From RGIG426 sp045598065 (GTDB taxonomy: Bacteria; Bacillota; Clostridia; Oscillospirales; Acutalibacteraceae), in the NCBI GenBank assembly GCA_045598065.1, contig JAZLLJ010000085.1:9952-73951 (forward strand): DNA of 64,000 nucleotides, read 5' to 3'. Below the pieces are notes generated by a model, which was given only the letters and a program-made list of their open reading frames with translations, was not told the DNA's origin and searched no databases. Positions 49,027-58,478 of the stretch are shown one piece after another (the first letter of the stretch is position 1; every line of letters begins with the position of its first letter). Both the position numbers and the translations under genes were made by a program.

Positions 49027-49320
49027 ACGGTTGTGAAAGTTTTTGTGAAATTGGAAAGAATTGGAGTTGAAAAATTTTTCCTCTTTTCACCCGATTTTTC
49101 ACAATCCAACAAGGAAAATTCCACCGCTTCTTTTCTCCCGAAATTTTCCACTTTTATCCACCGTCGCTCCACAAAATAGCGGAAAAAGTTTCCATCCAAC
49201 AAACCCTTATAATGTGCGGATTTTTTTAATTTTCCACCAAATTCACCGCCTCTATAACTACTACGAAAAGTTAAAATGGTTTTTATATGAATTTCCATGA
49301 CGAAAGGATGCCGATAAAAG
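49027..49320. other. Putative origin of replication (oriC), dnaA-dnaN gap
   Basis: This 294-base AT-rich gap has several sites close to the DnaA box TTATCCACA: TTTTTCACA (49095-49103), TTTTCCACT (49144-49152), TTATCCACC (49154-49162) and TTTTCCACC (49230-49238). Reverse-strand types also occur in TTGTGAAAG and TTGTGAAAT near 49031 and 49043. Position between dnaA and dnaN is the usual place in Firmicutes. Replication start has not been shown. Confidence 0.75.
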
Positions 49321-50421
49321 ATGAAATTTGTTTGTGAAAAAAATATGCTGCTGGATGCAGTCAGCAAAGTAGGACGCGCCGTTGCCGGAAAAAGCGTTCA
49401 CCCATCGCTGGAGGGTATTCTTCTGAAAGCAAACAACGCAACTCTTTCGCTTGCCGGATATGATTTGGAACTTGGCATTACTACCCGTATTGAAGCGGAA
49501 GTGGAAGAACCGGGTAATATTGTGCTGTCTGCCAAATTGTTCGGAGATATTGTGCGCCGTCTTCCTAACGAAGAAGTGGAAATAACGGTGGACGAAAAAT
49601 TGAACGTATATATTAAAAGCGGAAAAAGCGAATTTCATATTCTCGGTATCTCGGCAGCGGAATATCCCGAATTGCCGACGGTGGACGAAGGGGTTGGTTT
49701 TGCTTTGCCGCAAAGCACGCTCGGCAGTATGATTCGCCAAACCATTTTTGCCGTGTCGCAAAACGATTCCCGTCCGGTACATAAAGGTATTTTGTTCGAA
49801 ATGGAAGAGAATACTTTGCGCCTTGTGGCGGTGGATGGTTCCCGTTTGGCGCTGCGTTGTGAAAAAATCAGCAACAGCGAAGAAATGAAGTTTGTTATCC
49901 CCGGAAAAACCTTGTTGGAAGTAATGAAACTCCTCAATGACGAAGACACGCCGGTGACGTTGGCTGTCGGTCGCCGTCACGTAGTGATGGAAATCAACGG
50001 ATATGCGGTAATTTCCCGTTTGCTTGAAGGCGAATTTTTGTCTTATAAAAAAGCCATTCCTTCGGATTTCAGCACGGTGATTCGTGTAAAAACCCGTGAT
50101 TTGATGGATGGTGTGGACCGTGCCGCCCTTGTGATTAACGATTATATGAAATCGCCGTTGGTTTGCAGTTTCGACGATGGAGAAATTAAACTTTCCTGCA
50201 CCACGTCGATGGGAAGTGTCAACGACAGTTTGACGGCCGACGTGGACGGAGAAGCGGTGGAAATCGGTTTTAACAGCCGTTACGTGATGGATGCGCTTCG
50301 CAACACCGAGTGTGATGAGATTCGTATTGAAATCAAAGGCGCGCTTTCTCCGATGAAGATTTTGCCGGTAGAAGGCGATTCGTTCTTGTTTATGGTGTTG
50401 CCGGTGCGGCTTAAAAAGTAA
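49321..50421 (+). CDS. dnaN: DNA polymerase III beta clamp
   Basis: This is the sliding clamp that holds the replicative polymerase on DNA, 366 residues with three similar domains. It begins MKFVCEKNMLLDAVSKVGRAV and ends FLFMVLPVRLKK, the typical C-terminus. A CGAAAGGA site lies upstream. The stop overlaps the start of the S4-domain gene by one base. Confidence 0.97.
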   Translation: MKFVCEKNMLLDAVSKVGRAVAGKSVHPSLEGILLKANNATLSLAGYDLELGITTRIEAEVEEPGNIVLSAKLFGDIVRRLPNEEVEITVDEKLNVYIKSGKSEFHILGISAAEYPELPTVDEGVGFALPQSTLGSMIRQTIFAVSQNDSRPVHKGILFEMEENTLRLVAVDGSRLALRCEKISNSEEMKFVIPGKTLLEVMKLLNDEDTPVTLAVGRRHVVMEINGYAVISRLLEGEFLSYKKAIPSDFSTVIRVKTRDLMDGVDRAALVINDYMKSPLVCSFDDGEIKLSCTTSMGSVNDSLTADVDGEAVEIGFNSRYVMDALRNTECDEIRIEIKGALSPMKILPVEGDSFLFMVLPVRLKK

Positions 50422-50648
50422 TGAAAGAAACAAGAGTTCCGATCAATACGGAGTTTATTAAACTCCAAGATCTTCTGAAATGGACGGGCGTCGCTCAAAC
50501 GGGCGGTCACGCCAAAATATTGATACAAGAAGGTTTGGTGACGGTCAACGGCGAAGTGTGCCTGATGCGAGGAAAAAAACTTCGTCCGGGAGACACGGTT
50601 TCTATGATTGAAACGGGCGAGACGTTTTCGGTGTGCGCGGAGGAATGA
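50421..50648 (+). CDS. S4-domain RNA-binding protein (YaaA type)
   Basis: This is a 75-residue protein with one S4 domain (IKLQDLLKWTGVAQTGGHAK, then LIQEGLVTVNGEVCLMRGKKLRPGD), the YaaA/YlmH-like small protein between dnaN and recF in Firmicutes. It probably binds structured RNA and in Bacillus relatives is linked to ribosome assembly. Its ATG overlaps the dnaN stop by one base. Confidence 0.93.
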   Translation: MKETRVPINTEFIKLQDLLKWTGVAQTGGHAKILIQEGLVTVNGEVCLMRGKKLRPGDTVSMIETGETFSVCAEE

Positions 50649-50651
50649 TTT

Positions 50652-51752
50652 ATGCACGTTGAAAAACTCTGTCTGACAGATTTTCGCAACATACAATCCG
50701 CGGAAATTCATCCGGATGCCGGTATCAACGTTTTTATCGGCGAAAATGCCCAAGGAAAGACCAATGCGCTTGAAAGTTTATGGTTGTTTTCCGGCGGAAA
50801 GAGTTTTCGCGGCTCAAAAGATGCGGAATTGGTGCGCCTCGGCTGCAACGAAGCCAAAATCAAAGGAACGTTTTTTACCGAAAATCGCACCCAAGAAGCG
50901 GTAATTACCATCGACAAACGACGTCACGTCCGCGTAAACGATATTGAACAGCCGGCGATGAATAAAATCGTGGGAAAATTTCCTGCGGTGGTGTTTTTCC
51001 CCGATCATCTGTTTCTTGTGAAAGAGGGACCGGAGGGAAGACGGCGGTTTATGGATGCCGCCATTTGCCAGATTCGCCCTGCTTACCTACAAGTTTTAGC
51101 AAATTTTAACCGCGTGTTGGAACAGCGTAACGCGCTGATTAAAACGTGGAAAACATCCCCTGACAATGCTATGTGGGAGATTTTCACCTTGAAATTGGCA
51201 CAATGTGGTCAACAAATTGTAAAAGAGCGGTTAAAATATACAGATAGTTTAAGAAAAAGCGCAGTTTTACAGTATGAGGGTTTGTCCGGTGGGCGCGAAA
51301 CACTGTCGCTGGAATATGAGCCGAAACAAGGCTATGAAAAAATGTCCGAGCAGGAAATCGGGGAAACGTTGTTTCAAAACCTCATCGACCATCGCCAGAA
51401 CGATGTAGACGCCGGGTATACGACCGTCGGTCCGCACCGCGAAGATTTAACGATAAAAATCGACGGCTTGTCCGCGCGACACTTCGGCTCGCAGGGACAA
51501 CAACGGTCGGCGGTGTTGGCGCTGAAATTGGCAGAAGCGGAAATTTTGAAAGAAGCGGTGGGCGAAAGTCCGATGGTATTGCTCGACGACGTAATGAGCG
51601 AACTGGACACCGCCCGACAAGAATACATTGTTACCCGTTTAAAAGACTGGCAAGTATTCATCACCTGCTGTGATGGCGGCTCGGTGTTACCGCAAACCGC
51701 CGGAAAAAGGTTTCACGTGAAACATGGCGAGATTTCGGAAATCGAGGTGTAA
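50652..51752 (+). CDS. recF: DNA replication and repair protein RecF
   Basis: This SMC-like ATPase helps load RecA at gaps with RecO and RecR. The 366-residue protein starts MHVEKLCLTDFRNIQSAEI, has Walker A GENAQGKTNALESL near residue 30, and the ABC signature/Walker B region HFGSQGQQRSAVLALKLAEA and VLLDDVMSELD. GCGGAGGAATGATTT precedes the ATG. Codons near the 3' end (RFHVKH) contain a near-perfect parS site. Confidence 0.97.
   Translation: MHVEKLCLTDFRNIQSAEIHPDAGINVFIGENAQGKTNALESLWLFSGGKSFRGSKDAELVRLGCNEAKIKGTFFTENRTQEAVITIDKRRHVRVNDIEQPAMNKIVGKFPAVVFFPDHLFLVKEGPEGRRRFMDAAICQIRPAYLQVLANFNRVLEQRNALIKTWKTSPDNAMWEIFTLKLAQCGQQIVKERLKYTDSLRKSAVLQYEGLSGGRETLSLEYEPKQGYEKMSEQEIGETLFQNLIDHRQNDVDAGYTTVGPHREDLTIKIDGLSARHFGSQGQQRSAVLALKLAEAEILKEAVGESPMVLLDDVMSELDTARQEYIVTRLKDWQVFITCCDGGSVLPQTAGKRFHVKHGEISEIEV
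51709..51724. other. parS-like site inside recF
   Basis: GGTTTCACGTGAAACA matches the ParB/Spo0J consensus TGTTTCACGTGAAACA at 15 of 16 positions. Confidence 0.8.
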
Positions 51753-51755
51753 GGG

Positions 51756-52031
51756 ATGTACTTTTATTTAGGAGGCGATGCCGTTGCTCGCGAAAGCGAC
51801 GTAATCGGCATTTTCGACTTGGATAACACCACCATTTCCAAACACACTCGCGATTTTTTGAGTGCGGCTGAAAAAAACGGGGAAGTGGTCACAACCACGT
51901 GGGATATTCCGAAAGCCTTTGTGGTGTGTGCCTCCCCAAAAAAAGAAACGTCCTATCGCCGACAGGTGTTTTTAACACAAATGGCGCCGGCAACCTTGCG
52001 TAAGCGCCCGGGACTTGGTGAAAAAGAGTAA
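51756..52031 (+). CDS. remB: Extracellular matrix regulator RemB family protein (DUF370)
   Basis: This 91-residue protein belongs to the RemA/RemB family. It begins MYFYLGGDAVARESDVIGIFD and continues LDNTTISKHTRDFL, matching the YaaB/RemB protein next to recF and gyrB in Firmicutes. RemA is a DNA-binding activator of matrix and osmoprotection genes in Bacillus; RemB is less well understood. The GTAAGGG upstream is a weak ribosome-binding site, and it follows recF by three bases. Confidence 0.92.
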   Translation: MYFYLGGDAVARESDVIGIFDLDNTTISKHTRDFLSAAEKNGEVVTTTWDIPKAFVVCASPKKETSYRRQVFLTQMAPATLRKRPGLGEKE

Positions 52032-52079
52032 ATTTTGGTACGAATAAAACCCCATCGGAAGAAAACGGAGGCTATTCCT

Positions 52080-54023
52080 ATGAGCACAGAACAAGAAAAC
52101 ATGAATTTGACCGCAACGGAAGAGTATGACGAAAGTCAAATCCAGGTCTTGGAAGGACTGGATGCTGTTCGCAAGCGTCCTGGTATGTATATCGGTTCTA
52201 CCGGTCCGCGCGGATTGCATCACTTGGTCTATGAGATTGTGGATAACTCGATTGACGAGGCGTTGGCCGGATTTTGCACGGATATTGAAGTGGAAATCCT
52301 GCCGGGCGACATTATTACCGTGCGCGACAACGGCCGTGGTATCCCTGTGGGCATCAACGAGAAATTGGGCCTGCCTTCCGTCACGGTGGTGTTGACCGTT
52401 CTTCACGCCGGCGGTAAATTCGGCGGTGGCGGCTATAAAGTGGCCGGCGGTCTTCACGGTGTGGGTTCATCCGTTGTGAACGCGCTGTCCGAGTGGCTGG
52501 AAATTGAGGTTTCTCGCGAAGGACACGTCCACGCCCAGCGTTTTGAACGCGGCAAGGCGGTTACGGATTTAAAAATCATCGGCGATACCGAGGAAACCGG
52601 TACGTTTGTGCGCTTTAAGCCGGATGCGGAAATCTTTACGGATACCACTGAATACGACTTTGAAACTTTGCAAAAACGCTTGCGCGAGCAGGCGTTCCTT
52701 AATGCCGGCCTGCGCATTACGCTGACCGACCGCCGTGACGAAGAAAATATCCGCTCGGAAGAATATTGCTATGAGGGCGGTATTTCCTCGTTTGTGGAAT
52801 ACATGATTAAAACTCGCGGATATACACCGCTGCACGACGACGTCATCCATATTTCCATTGGTGACGGCGATTCGGTGGCGGAAATCGCGATGCAATACAA
52901 TGACAGTTATAATGAAACGGTCATTTCTTTCGCCAACAATATGCACACGGTGGACGGCGGTACGCACGAGCAGGCGTTTAAAAACGCCATTCAGCGTATT
53001 TTCAACAACTACGCCCGTCAGTATAAACTGCTCAAAGACAACGATTCCAACTTAAAAGGCGACGACGTGCGCGAGGGCTTGACCGCAGTGGTCAGCGTGA
53101 AGTTGACCGATGCCCAGTTTGAGAGCCAAACGAAGGCAAAACTCGGCAACACCGCTATTGGCACACTTGTGACGAAACTCTTAAACGAAAAACTCACCGC
53201 CTATTTGGAAGAAAATCCTGCAACGGCCCGTGCAATCTTGGATAAATCCATCAACGCGGCGCGTGTGCGTGAAGCAGCGCAGAAAGCGCGCGAAAACGCC
53301 CGTAAGAAAACGGGCCTCGGCTCGTTGCGTATGCCGGAAAAACTGGCAGACTGTATCTGGAAAGATCCGGAACGCACCGAACTGTTTATCGTGGAGGGCG
53401 ACTCTGCAGGCGGTTCGGCGATTCAAGGCCGCGACCGCAACTATCAAGCAATTCTTTCCATGTGGGGCAAAATGCTCAACGTGGAGAAAGCCCGTATCGA
53501 CAAAGTGTACGGCAATGATAAACTGACGCCGGTGATTTTGGCTTTAGGCTGCGGCATCGGCGAAGAATTCGACCTTGCAAAACTGCGTTACGGCAAAGTT
53601 GTCATTATGGCGGATGCCGACGTCGACGGCGCACACATTAGCACGCTGCTCCTTACGTTCTTCTTCCGCTTTATGCGGCCACTCATCAGCGAAGGCCACG
53701 TTTATATTGCTCAGCCGCCGCTGTTTAAGGTTTCCAAGGGCAAGCAACTGTTCTATGCCTTCTCGGACGAGGAACGTGATCGATATATCGCGGAACTAGG
53801 CGGTACCGCCGACGTGCAGCGCTACAAAGGTCTTGGTGAAATGGATCCCGAACAGCTGTGGGAGACCACACTCGATCCCGCGTTCCGCACGTTGTTGCGC
53901 GTGTCGTTGGAGGATGCCGCCCAAGCAGACGAGACGTTCTCGATCCTTATGGGCGAAAAAGTAGAGCCGCGCCGCAACTTTATTGAGAAAAACGCCCGTT
54001 ATGTGGAGAATTTGGATGTGTAA
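52080..54023 (+). CDS. gyrB: DNA gyrase subunit B
   Basis: This is the ATPase subunit of gyrase, 647 residues. It has LEGLDAVRKRPGMYIGST, the Bergerat-fold blocks EIVDNSIDEALAG and VRDNGRGIPVG, GGKFGGGGYKVAGGLHGVG (lid) and the TOPRIM motifs FIVEGDSAGGSAIQGRDR and IMADADVDGAH, ending with QRYKGLGEMDPEQLWET. ATG at 52080 follows CGGAGG by eight bases. Two membrane protein genes separate it from gyrA. Confidence 0.98.
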   Translation: MSTEQENMNLTATEEYDESQIQVLEGLDAVRKRPGMYIGSTGPRGLHHLVYEIVDNSIDEALAGFCTDIEVEILPGDIITVRDNGRGIPVGINEKLGLPSVTVVLTVLHAGGKFGGGGYKVAGGLHGVGSSVVNALSEWLEIEVSREGHVHAQRFERGKAVTDLKIIGDTEETGTFVRFKPDAEIFTDTTEYDFETLQKRLREQAFLNAGLRITLTDRRDEENIRSEEYCYEGGISSFVEYMIKTRGYTPLHDDVIHISIGDGDSVAEIAMQYNDSYNETVISFANNMHTVDGGTHEQAFKNAIQRIFNNYARQYKLLKDNDSNLKGDDVREGLTAVVSVKLTDAQFESQTKAKLGNTAIGTLVTKLLNEKLTAYLEENPATARAILDKSINAARVREAAQKARENARKKTGLGSLRMPEKLADCIWKDPERTELFIVEGDSAGGSAIQGRDRNYQAILSMWGKMLNVEKARIDKVYGNDKLTPVILALGCGIGEEFDLAKLRYGKVVIMADADVDGAHISTLLLTFFFRFMRPLISEGHVYIAQPPLFKVSKGKQLFYAFSDEERDRYIAELGGTADVQRYKGLGEMDPEQLWETTLDPAFRTLLRVSLEDAAQADETFSILMGEKVEPRRNFIEKNARYVENLDV

Positions 54024-54025
54024 TT

Positions 54026-54715
54026 ATGGCTAAGAAGAAAACGGATTCCGAAAAAACCAAAGAAACCAAATTGATACTGGACGAAATGGATGAACCTGTC
54101 GATGTGACAGAAGAAATCGAGGAAAAAGCGGAGGAAACACCGTCGGATGTTTCACGTGAAACAAAAGAGGCGGAAAAATCCGAAGAGGAAGAAGCCGAGA
54201 CGGAAAAGAAATCGGAAAAAGAAGAGATTCTTTGGTCGGCAAAATACGTGCTGAATGATAGCGAGATTGCGCAGTTTGTAGAAGAATCCGACTTGGTGGA
54301 AAGCAAGAAGAAAACCTACATCCAAGCAGCCTTGGCGGCGATTTTGTGTCTTGTGAACGTATATAGTTACGCCAAAAATCACCGTGCCATTGCGTTGATT
54401 CTTGTGTTAATTTGTGCGGCGCTGTGCGGCGCTATCCTGATTGTGCCGTTGCGGATGAGAAAACAGCTGACAAATGAGCTGAAAGCCGCTGCCAACGAAG
54501 ATAATCCCACCCGATTGGAAAGCAACGGTAAAAAGTTGACTTTCGGCGCAGGAGAAGACACGGTTACGTATTCCTACAAGGATATTAAGGTTGAAAAACA
54601 CGAGGCGTTTGTTACGCTGCTGCTCGGCGGCGTCCAAATGATTTGTGTGCCGGAGCGCGCTGTGTCCGAAGAGGCGTGGAAAGAGCTCTGCTCTCATGCC
54701 GGCTCCAAGAAATAA
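54026..54715 (+). CDS. Hypothetical acidic membrane protein between gyrB and gyrA
   Basis: I do not recognise a firm family; the C-terminal part resembles YcxB-like domains. The 229 residues comprise a very acidic, disordered N-terminal 75 (many Glu/Lys/Thr), one or two membrane segments (about 100-140, YIQAALAAILCLVNVYSYA and ALILVLICAALCGAILIVP), and a small beta-rich C-terminal domain (about 160-225). The start is two bases after gyrB and has no clear ribosome-binding site, so translation may depend on gyrB. The coding sequence carries a perfect parS site (54148-54163) in the disordered region. Confidence 0.75.
   Translation: MAKKKTDSEKTKETKLILDEMDEPVDVTEEIEEKAEETPSDVSRETKEAEKSEEEEAETEKKSEKEEILWSAKYVLNDSEIAQFVEESDLVESKKKTYIQAALAAILCLVNVYSYAKNHRAIALILVLICAALCGAILIVPLRMRKQLTNELKAAANEDNPTRLESNGKKLTFGAGEDTVTYSYKDIKVEKHEAFVTLLLGGVQMICVPERAVSEEAWKELCSHAGSKK
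54148..54163. other. parS site (ParB/Spo0J binding)
   Basis: TGTTTCACGTGAAACA is an exact match to the 16-base parS consensus, about 6 kb from dnaA, inside a reading frame. Confidence 0.92.
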
Positions 54716-54745
54716 TTTACCAATCTCCGGAAAGGAGATGACTGA

Positions 54746-55849
54746 ATGGACAATTTAGAGTGGCCGTTGCCGCAAGAGGTCCAATCGGCGCAACCGGAAA
54801 ATTTTGCAAAACCGCCTTGTGTTGTGATGTCTACGATAGCGGCATCACCGGTGACGTCACGGATAAAACGCGACGTTCAGCGTGAGCGAGAGAAGTCCAG
54901 CAATATTTTTACGGTGTTGTCTGTGTTTTTGGTCGCCATAATGGTGTTGCAGGGAATTTACACTATGCCGAACGGTGCGTTGTCTCAATGGTCGTTTAGC
55001 GTGACGTGTATGGCCATCGCGGTAACCGTTTTGTGGTCGGGCATCATAGGCCTGATTGAAAAAGGGAAGAAAAAAACGGAATTTTTCGATTTTTATCGGG
55101 TGAATGAGGTAGATACGCAAAAAGCGGTTTCGGTTTGTTCCAAAGGGAAGACCGTTATTCCGTTTAAAGATGTTACCGCGTTTGTAGAAACGGATTCGTG
55201 GATGGCGTTGTTCAGCAATCAAGCGGAAATCGTTTGGTCTGCGAGCGATTTGACGGCGGCGGAGTCGCAACGGTTGCTTACCGTTTTGGCAACCTATTTG
55301 CCGGGAACGGTGTTTCTTCGTAAAAGCCCCTTGCGACCGATCAAACCGTATGAAACCCCGTTGCCGTATACGTTTGAAGTTGAGCCGGCGGCAGAAACGA
55401 TGAGCGCATTGCGCTCCGTGTCGTATGCCGTCAGTAAGGAAACCGGTGTAATGCTGAAAAAATCCATGACCTTGTTCCTTTTGGCTTCGGTGATTATGGC
55501 GAACGTCCTGTGTGACAGTTTTGGTATGTTTTCTTACAGCCCGTTGCTTGGCCGCCTCTTTTTCATTGCGCTGACAATTGCGGTTTGTGCAGAAGTGGCC
55601 GCTTTGCTCGTAATGTGGGAGCAGACCGGCCGTGTTCGTGCGTGTAACCGCAACGGCGTTTGGGTGCGGTTGACGGAAAATACAATCCGTGTGGAAGAAA
55701 GCGACGGGTACGTGGTGATTCCCAAAAACGAATGGCATCCTCACATAGACGGAAAAAGAACGCTGCATTTCTTGGCAGGAGGGAACGAAGTGACCGTCGC
55801 CTACACAGAATATGCCAAAACATCCCTCGGACGGTTATTCAATTCGTAA
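54746..55849 (+). CDS. Hypothetical membrane protein, YcxB-like halves
   Basis: This 367-residue membrane protein is related in layout to the previous gene. An N-terminal soluble part (1-50) is followed by two membrane segments (about 53-108), a beta-rich soluble domain (FFDFYRVNEVDTQKAVSV...VIPFKDVTAFVETD), a second pair of segments (about 240-300), and another beta-rich domain ending GRLFNS with VRLTENTIRVEESDGYVVIP. So it looks like two YcxB/PH-like units. GGAAAGGAGATG precedes the start at good distance. Position between gyrB and gyrA suggests co-transcription but no functional link is known. Confidence 0.75.
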   Translation: MDNLEWPLPQEVQSAQPENFAKPPCVVMSTIAASPVTSRIKRDVQREREKSSNIFTVLSVFLVAIMVLQGIYTMPNGALSQWSFSVTCMAIAVTVLWSGIIGLIEKGKKKTEFFDFYRVNEVDTQKAVSVCSKGKTVIPFKDVTAFVETDSWMALFSNQAEIVWSASDLTAAESQRLLTVLATYLPGTVFLRKSPLRPIKPYETPLPYTFEVEPAAETMSALRSVSYAVSKETGVMLKKSMTLFLLASVIMANVLCDSFGMFSYSPLLGRLFFIALTIAVCAEVAALLVMWEQTGRVRACNRNGVWVRLTENTIRVEESDGYVVIPKNEWHPHIDGKRTLHFLAGGNEVTVAYTEYAKTSLGRLFNS

Positions 55850-55905
55850 TAAATTATAGTAAATATACATTTTGTATAGCAATTTAAGGCAGGAGGAGAT
55901 TCAAC

Positions 55906-58440
55906 ATGCCGGAAAATACCAACATTCCCGAAAACGAAGTGCCGCAGGAAATGGTGGGCAAAATCGTGGACGTTGACCTGGATGGGGAAATGCGCAAGCG
56001 TTTTCTCGAATATTCCATGTCGGTTATCGTGTCCCGTGCGCTCCCTGACGTGCGCGACGGCTTAAAGCCGGTGCACCGCCGTATTCTGTATACCATGCAC
56101 GAAAACAGCCTGACGCCGGATAAAGCCTATCGCAAATGCGCGGACACAGTCGGTGCCGTGCTCGGCCGCTATCATCCGCACGGTGACGCGTCGGTGTACG
56201 ATGCGATGGTCCGTTTGGCGCAGGATTTCTCGATGCGCTATCCGTTGGTAGACGGCCACGGTAACTTCGGTTCGATTGACGGCCACCCTGCTGCTGCCTA
56301 TCGTTACACCGAGTCGCGTATGAATCGGATGAGCATGGATATGCTTGTCAACATCGAGAAAGATACGGTGGACTTTGTTTCGAACTACGATGACCGTCTG
56401 AAAGAGCCGGTGGTGCTGCCGTCCCGTTTCCCGAACCTCATCGTGAACGGTTCGACCGGTATCGCCGTCGGTATGGCGACCAACATTCCGCCGCACAACC
56501 TGTGTGAAGTGGTGGACGGTATCTGCTTCCTTATCGACAACCCCGATGCGGAGCTGCCGGAGATTATGGAATATGTCAAAGGCCCCGATTTTCCGACCGG
56601 CGGTGTTGTGATGGGCTATTCCGGTATTCGTGCGGCGTATGCGACCGGCCGCGGCCATATCGCGGTGCGCGCCCGTGCCGCGATCGAGGAAATGCCCAAC
56701 GGCCGTTTCCAAATCATCGTGACCGAGATCCCGTATCAGGTCAACAAACTGAATCTCGTCAAGTCCATTATCGAAATGGCGGACGAGAAACGCATTGACG
56801 GCATCCACGACGTGGTGGACTATTCCAGCCGCGAAGGTATGCGCATCGTTATTGAGCTGAAAAAGGATGCCAACCCGCAGGTGGTGCTTAATAAACTGTA
56901 CGCCTACACCCAAATGCAGGTGACGTTCGGCGCGATTATGTTGGCGCTTGTGGGCGGCGAGCCGAAAATCCTTACGCTGAAACAGATTTTGGAAGAATAC
57001 ATCAAATTTCAGCGTGAAGTCATCACTCGTCGTACCCAGTTCGACTTAAACAAAGCGTTGGACAAAGCGCATATCTGGGAAGCGCTGAAAACCACGTGCG
57101 ATTATATCGACGAAGTTATCGCCATCATCCGCGGTTCGAAGGACCAGCCGGAATCCAAACTGAAACTGATGGAGCGGTTCGGTTTTGACGATGTGCAGGC
57201 GGATGCTATCGTGAAAATGCGTCTTGGTCAGTTGTCCGGCCTCGGTCGCCAAGAGATTGAGGACGAACTCAACCGTCTGCACGCGCTGATTGCGGAACTC
57301 GAAGGCATTTTGGCGGACGACCGCAAAATTATGGAAATCGTTAAAGACGAATGCCGCAAAATGGCGGATAAATACGGCGATGAGCGCCGCACGTCCATTT
57401 CTCCGGTGGAAGGCGAAGTGGATATCGAGGATCTTATCCCCGAAGAGGAGTGTTTGCTTACGCTTACTCAGCGCGGTTATATTAAACGCCAGGCGATGGA
57501 CGTTTACGCTACCCAGCGCCGCGGCGGTCGCGGCCGCAAAGGTGTGGCAACGCGCGACGAAGACGTAACGCAGACGATGTTCAACTGCTCGTCCCACGAC
57601 GTGGTGATGTTCTTCACCTCGCGCGGTCGGGTGTATCGCCTCAAATGCTACGAAATTCCCGAGGGAAGCTACCAGTCGAAGGGTATGAATATCGTCAACC
57701 TCCTGCCGCTTGAAGCGGAAGAGCGTGTAACTGCCATGATTTTCGTCAACGAGTTTATGGAGGACCGCTATCTCTGTATGCTGACGAAAAACGGTGTTAT
57801 TAAACGTACTCGCTTGTCCGATTTCTCCAACGCGCGTAAGAGCGGCCTTATTGCCATTGACCTCGACGAAGGCGATGAACTGCGTTGGGTGCGCAACACG
57901 GACGGCTACCAAAAACTGCTTGTGGCCACCAAAAACGGTAAAGCCATCTGCTTCGACGAAAACGATGCCCGTGTGGTCGGCCGTACCGCGCGCGGTGTGA
58001 AAGCGCTGACACTTGAGGGTAACGACGAAGTGGTGGATCTTGCCATCCGCGAGCCGGATACGCTGGTGCTTACCGTGTCCGACACCGGTTACGGCCGTCT
58101 TTCCGAGTGGGAAGATTATCGCATCCAGTCCCGTGGCGGTAAAGGTCTTACCAACTACCACGTGGAAAAATTCGGCAACGTGGCCGCGACTTGTGCGGTG
58201 CCGCTGACCGAGGACATTTTGCTCGTGTCGTCCCAAGGCATCGTTATTCGCCTGCACGTGGACGATATTCGCCAGTGCCGCCGTCCGTCCAAAGGTGTGC
58301 GCGTGATGCATTTGACTGACGACGCCAAGGTGTTGTCGCTTGTGCGTACCGCCCGTGCGGACGATGCGGAGGAAGAAGTCTCGAAACCGGATGCGCCGGA
58401 CGCTGATGCCGAGGACGCCGAAGTTCCGGTTGAAGAATAA
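55906..58440 (+). CDS. gyrA: DNA gyrase subunit A
   Basis: This is the breakage-reunion subunit, 844 residues. It has the winged-helix region with RRILYTMHENSL, the active-site Tyr134 in AYRYTESRM, and a C-terminal beta-pinwheel with the GyrA box QRRGGRG near residue 540. At the quinolone region the sequence is HPHGDASVYD, with Ala95 at the place of E. coli Ser83. The C-terminus is acidic (EVSKPDAPDADAEDAEVP). GCAGGAGGAG lies upstream of ATG 55906. Confidence 0.98.
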   Translation: MPENTNIPENEVPQEMVGKIVDVDLDGEMRKRFLEYSMSVIVSRALPDVRDGLKPVHRRILYTMHENSLTPDKAYRKCADTVGAVLGRYHPHGDASVYDAMVRLAQDFSMRYPLVDGHGNFGSIDGHPAAAYRYTESRMNRMSMDMLVNIEKDTVDFVSNYDDRLKEPVVLPSRFPNLIVNGSTGIAVGMATNIPPHNLCEVVDGICFLIDNPDAELPEIMEYVKGPDFPTGGVVMGYSGIRAAYATGRGHIAVRARAAIEEMPNGRFQIIVTEIPYQVNKLNLVKSIIEMADEKRIDGIHDVVDYSSREGMRIVIELKKDANPQVVLNKLYAYTQMQVTFGAIMLALVGGEPKILTLKQILEEYIKFQREVITRRTQFDLNKALDKAHIWEALKTTCDYIDEVIAIIRGSKDQPESKLKLMERFGFDDVQADAIVKMRLGQLSGLGRQEIEDELNRLHALIAELEGILADDRKIMEIVKDECRKMADKYGDERRTSISPVEGEVDIEDLIPEEECLLTLTQRGYIKRQAMDVYATQRRGGRGRKGVATRDEDVTQTMFNCSSHDVVMFFTSRGRVYRLKCYEIPEGSYQSKGMNIVNLLPLEAEERVTAMIFVNEFMEDRYLCMLTKNGVIKRTRLSDFSNARKSGLIAIDLDEGDELRWVRNTDGYQKLLVATKNGKAICFDENDARVVGRTARGVKALTLEGNDEVVDLAIREPDTLVLTVSDTGYGRLSEWEDYRIQSRGGKGLTNYHVEKFGNVAATCAVPLTEDILLVSSQGIVIRLHVDDIRQCRRPSKGVRVMHLTDDAKVLSLVRTARADDAEEEVSKPDAPDADAEDAEVPVEE

Positions 58441-58478
58441 ACCTCATCCACTAACCTACCGAAAGAGAGGAAAAACCA

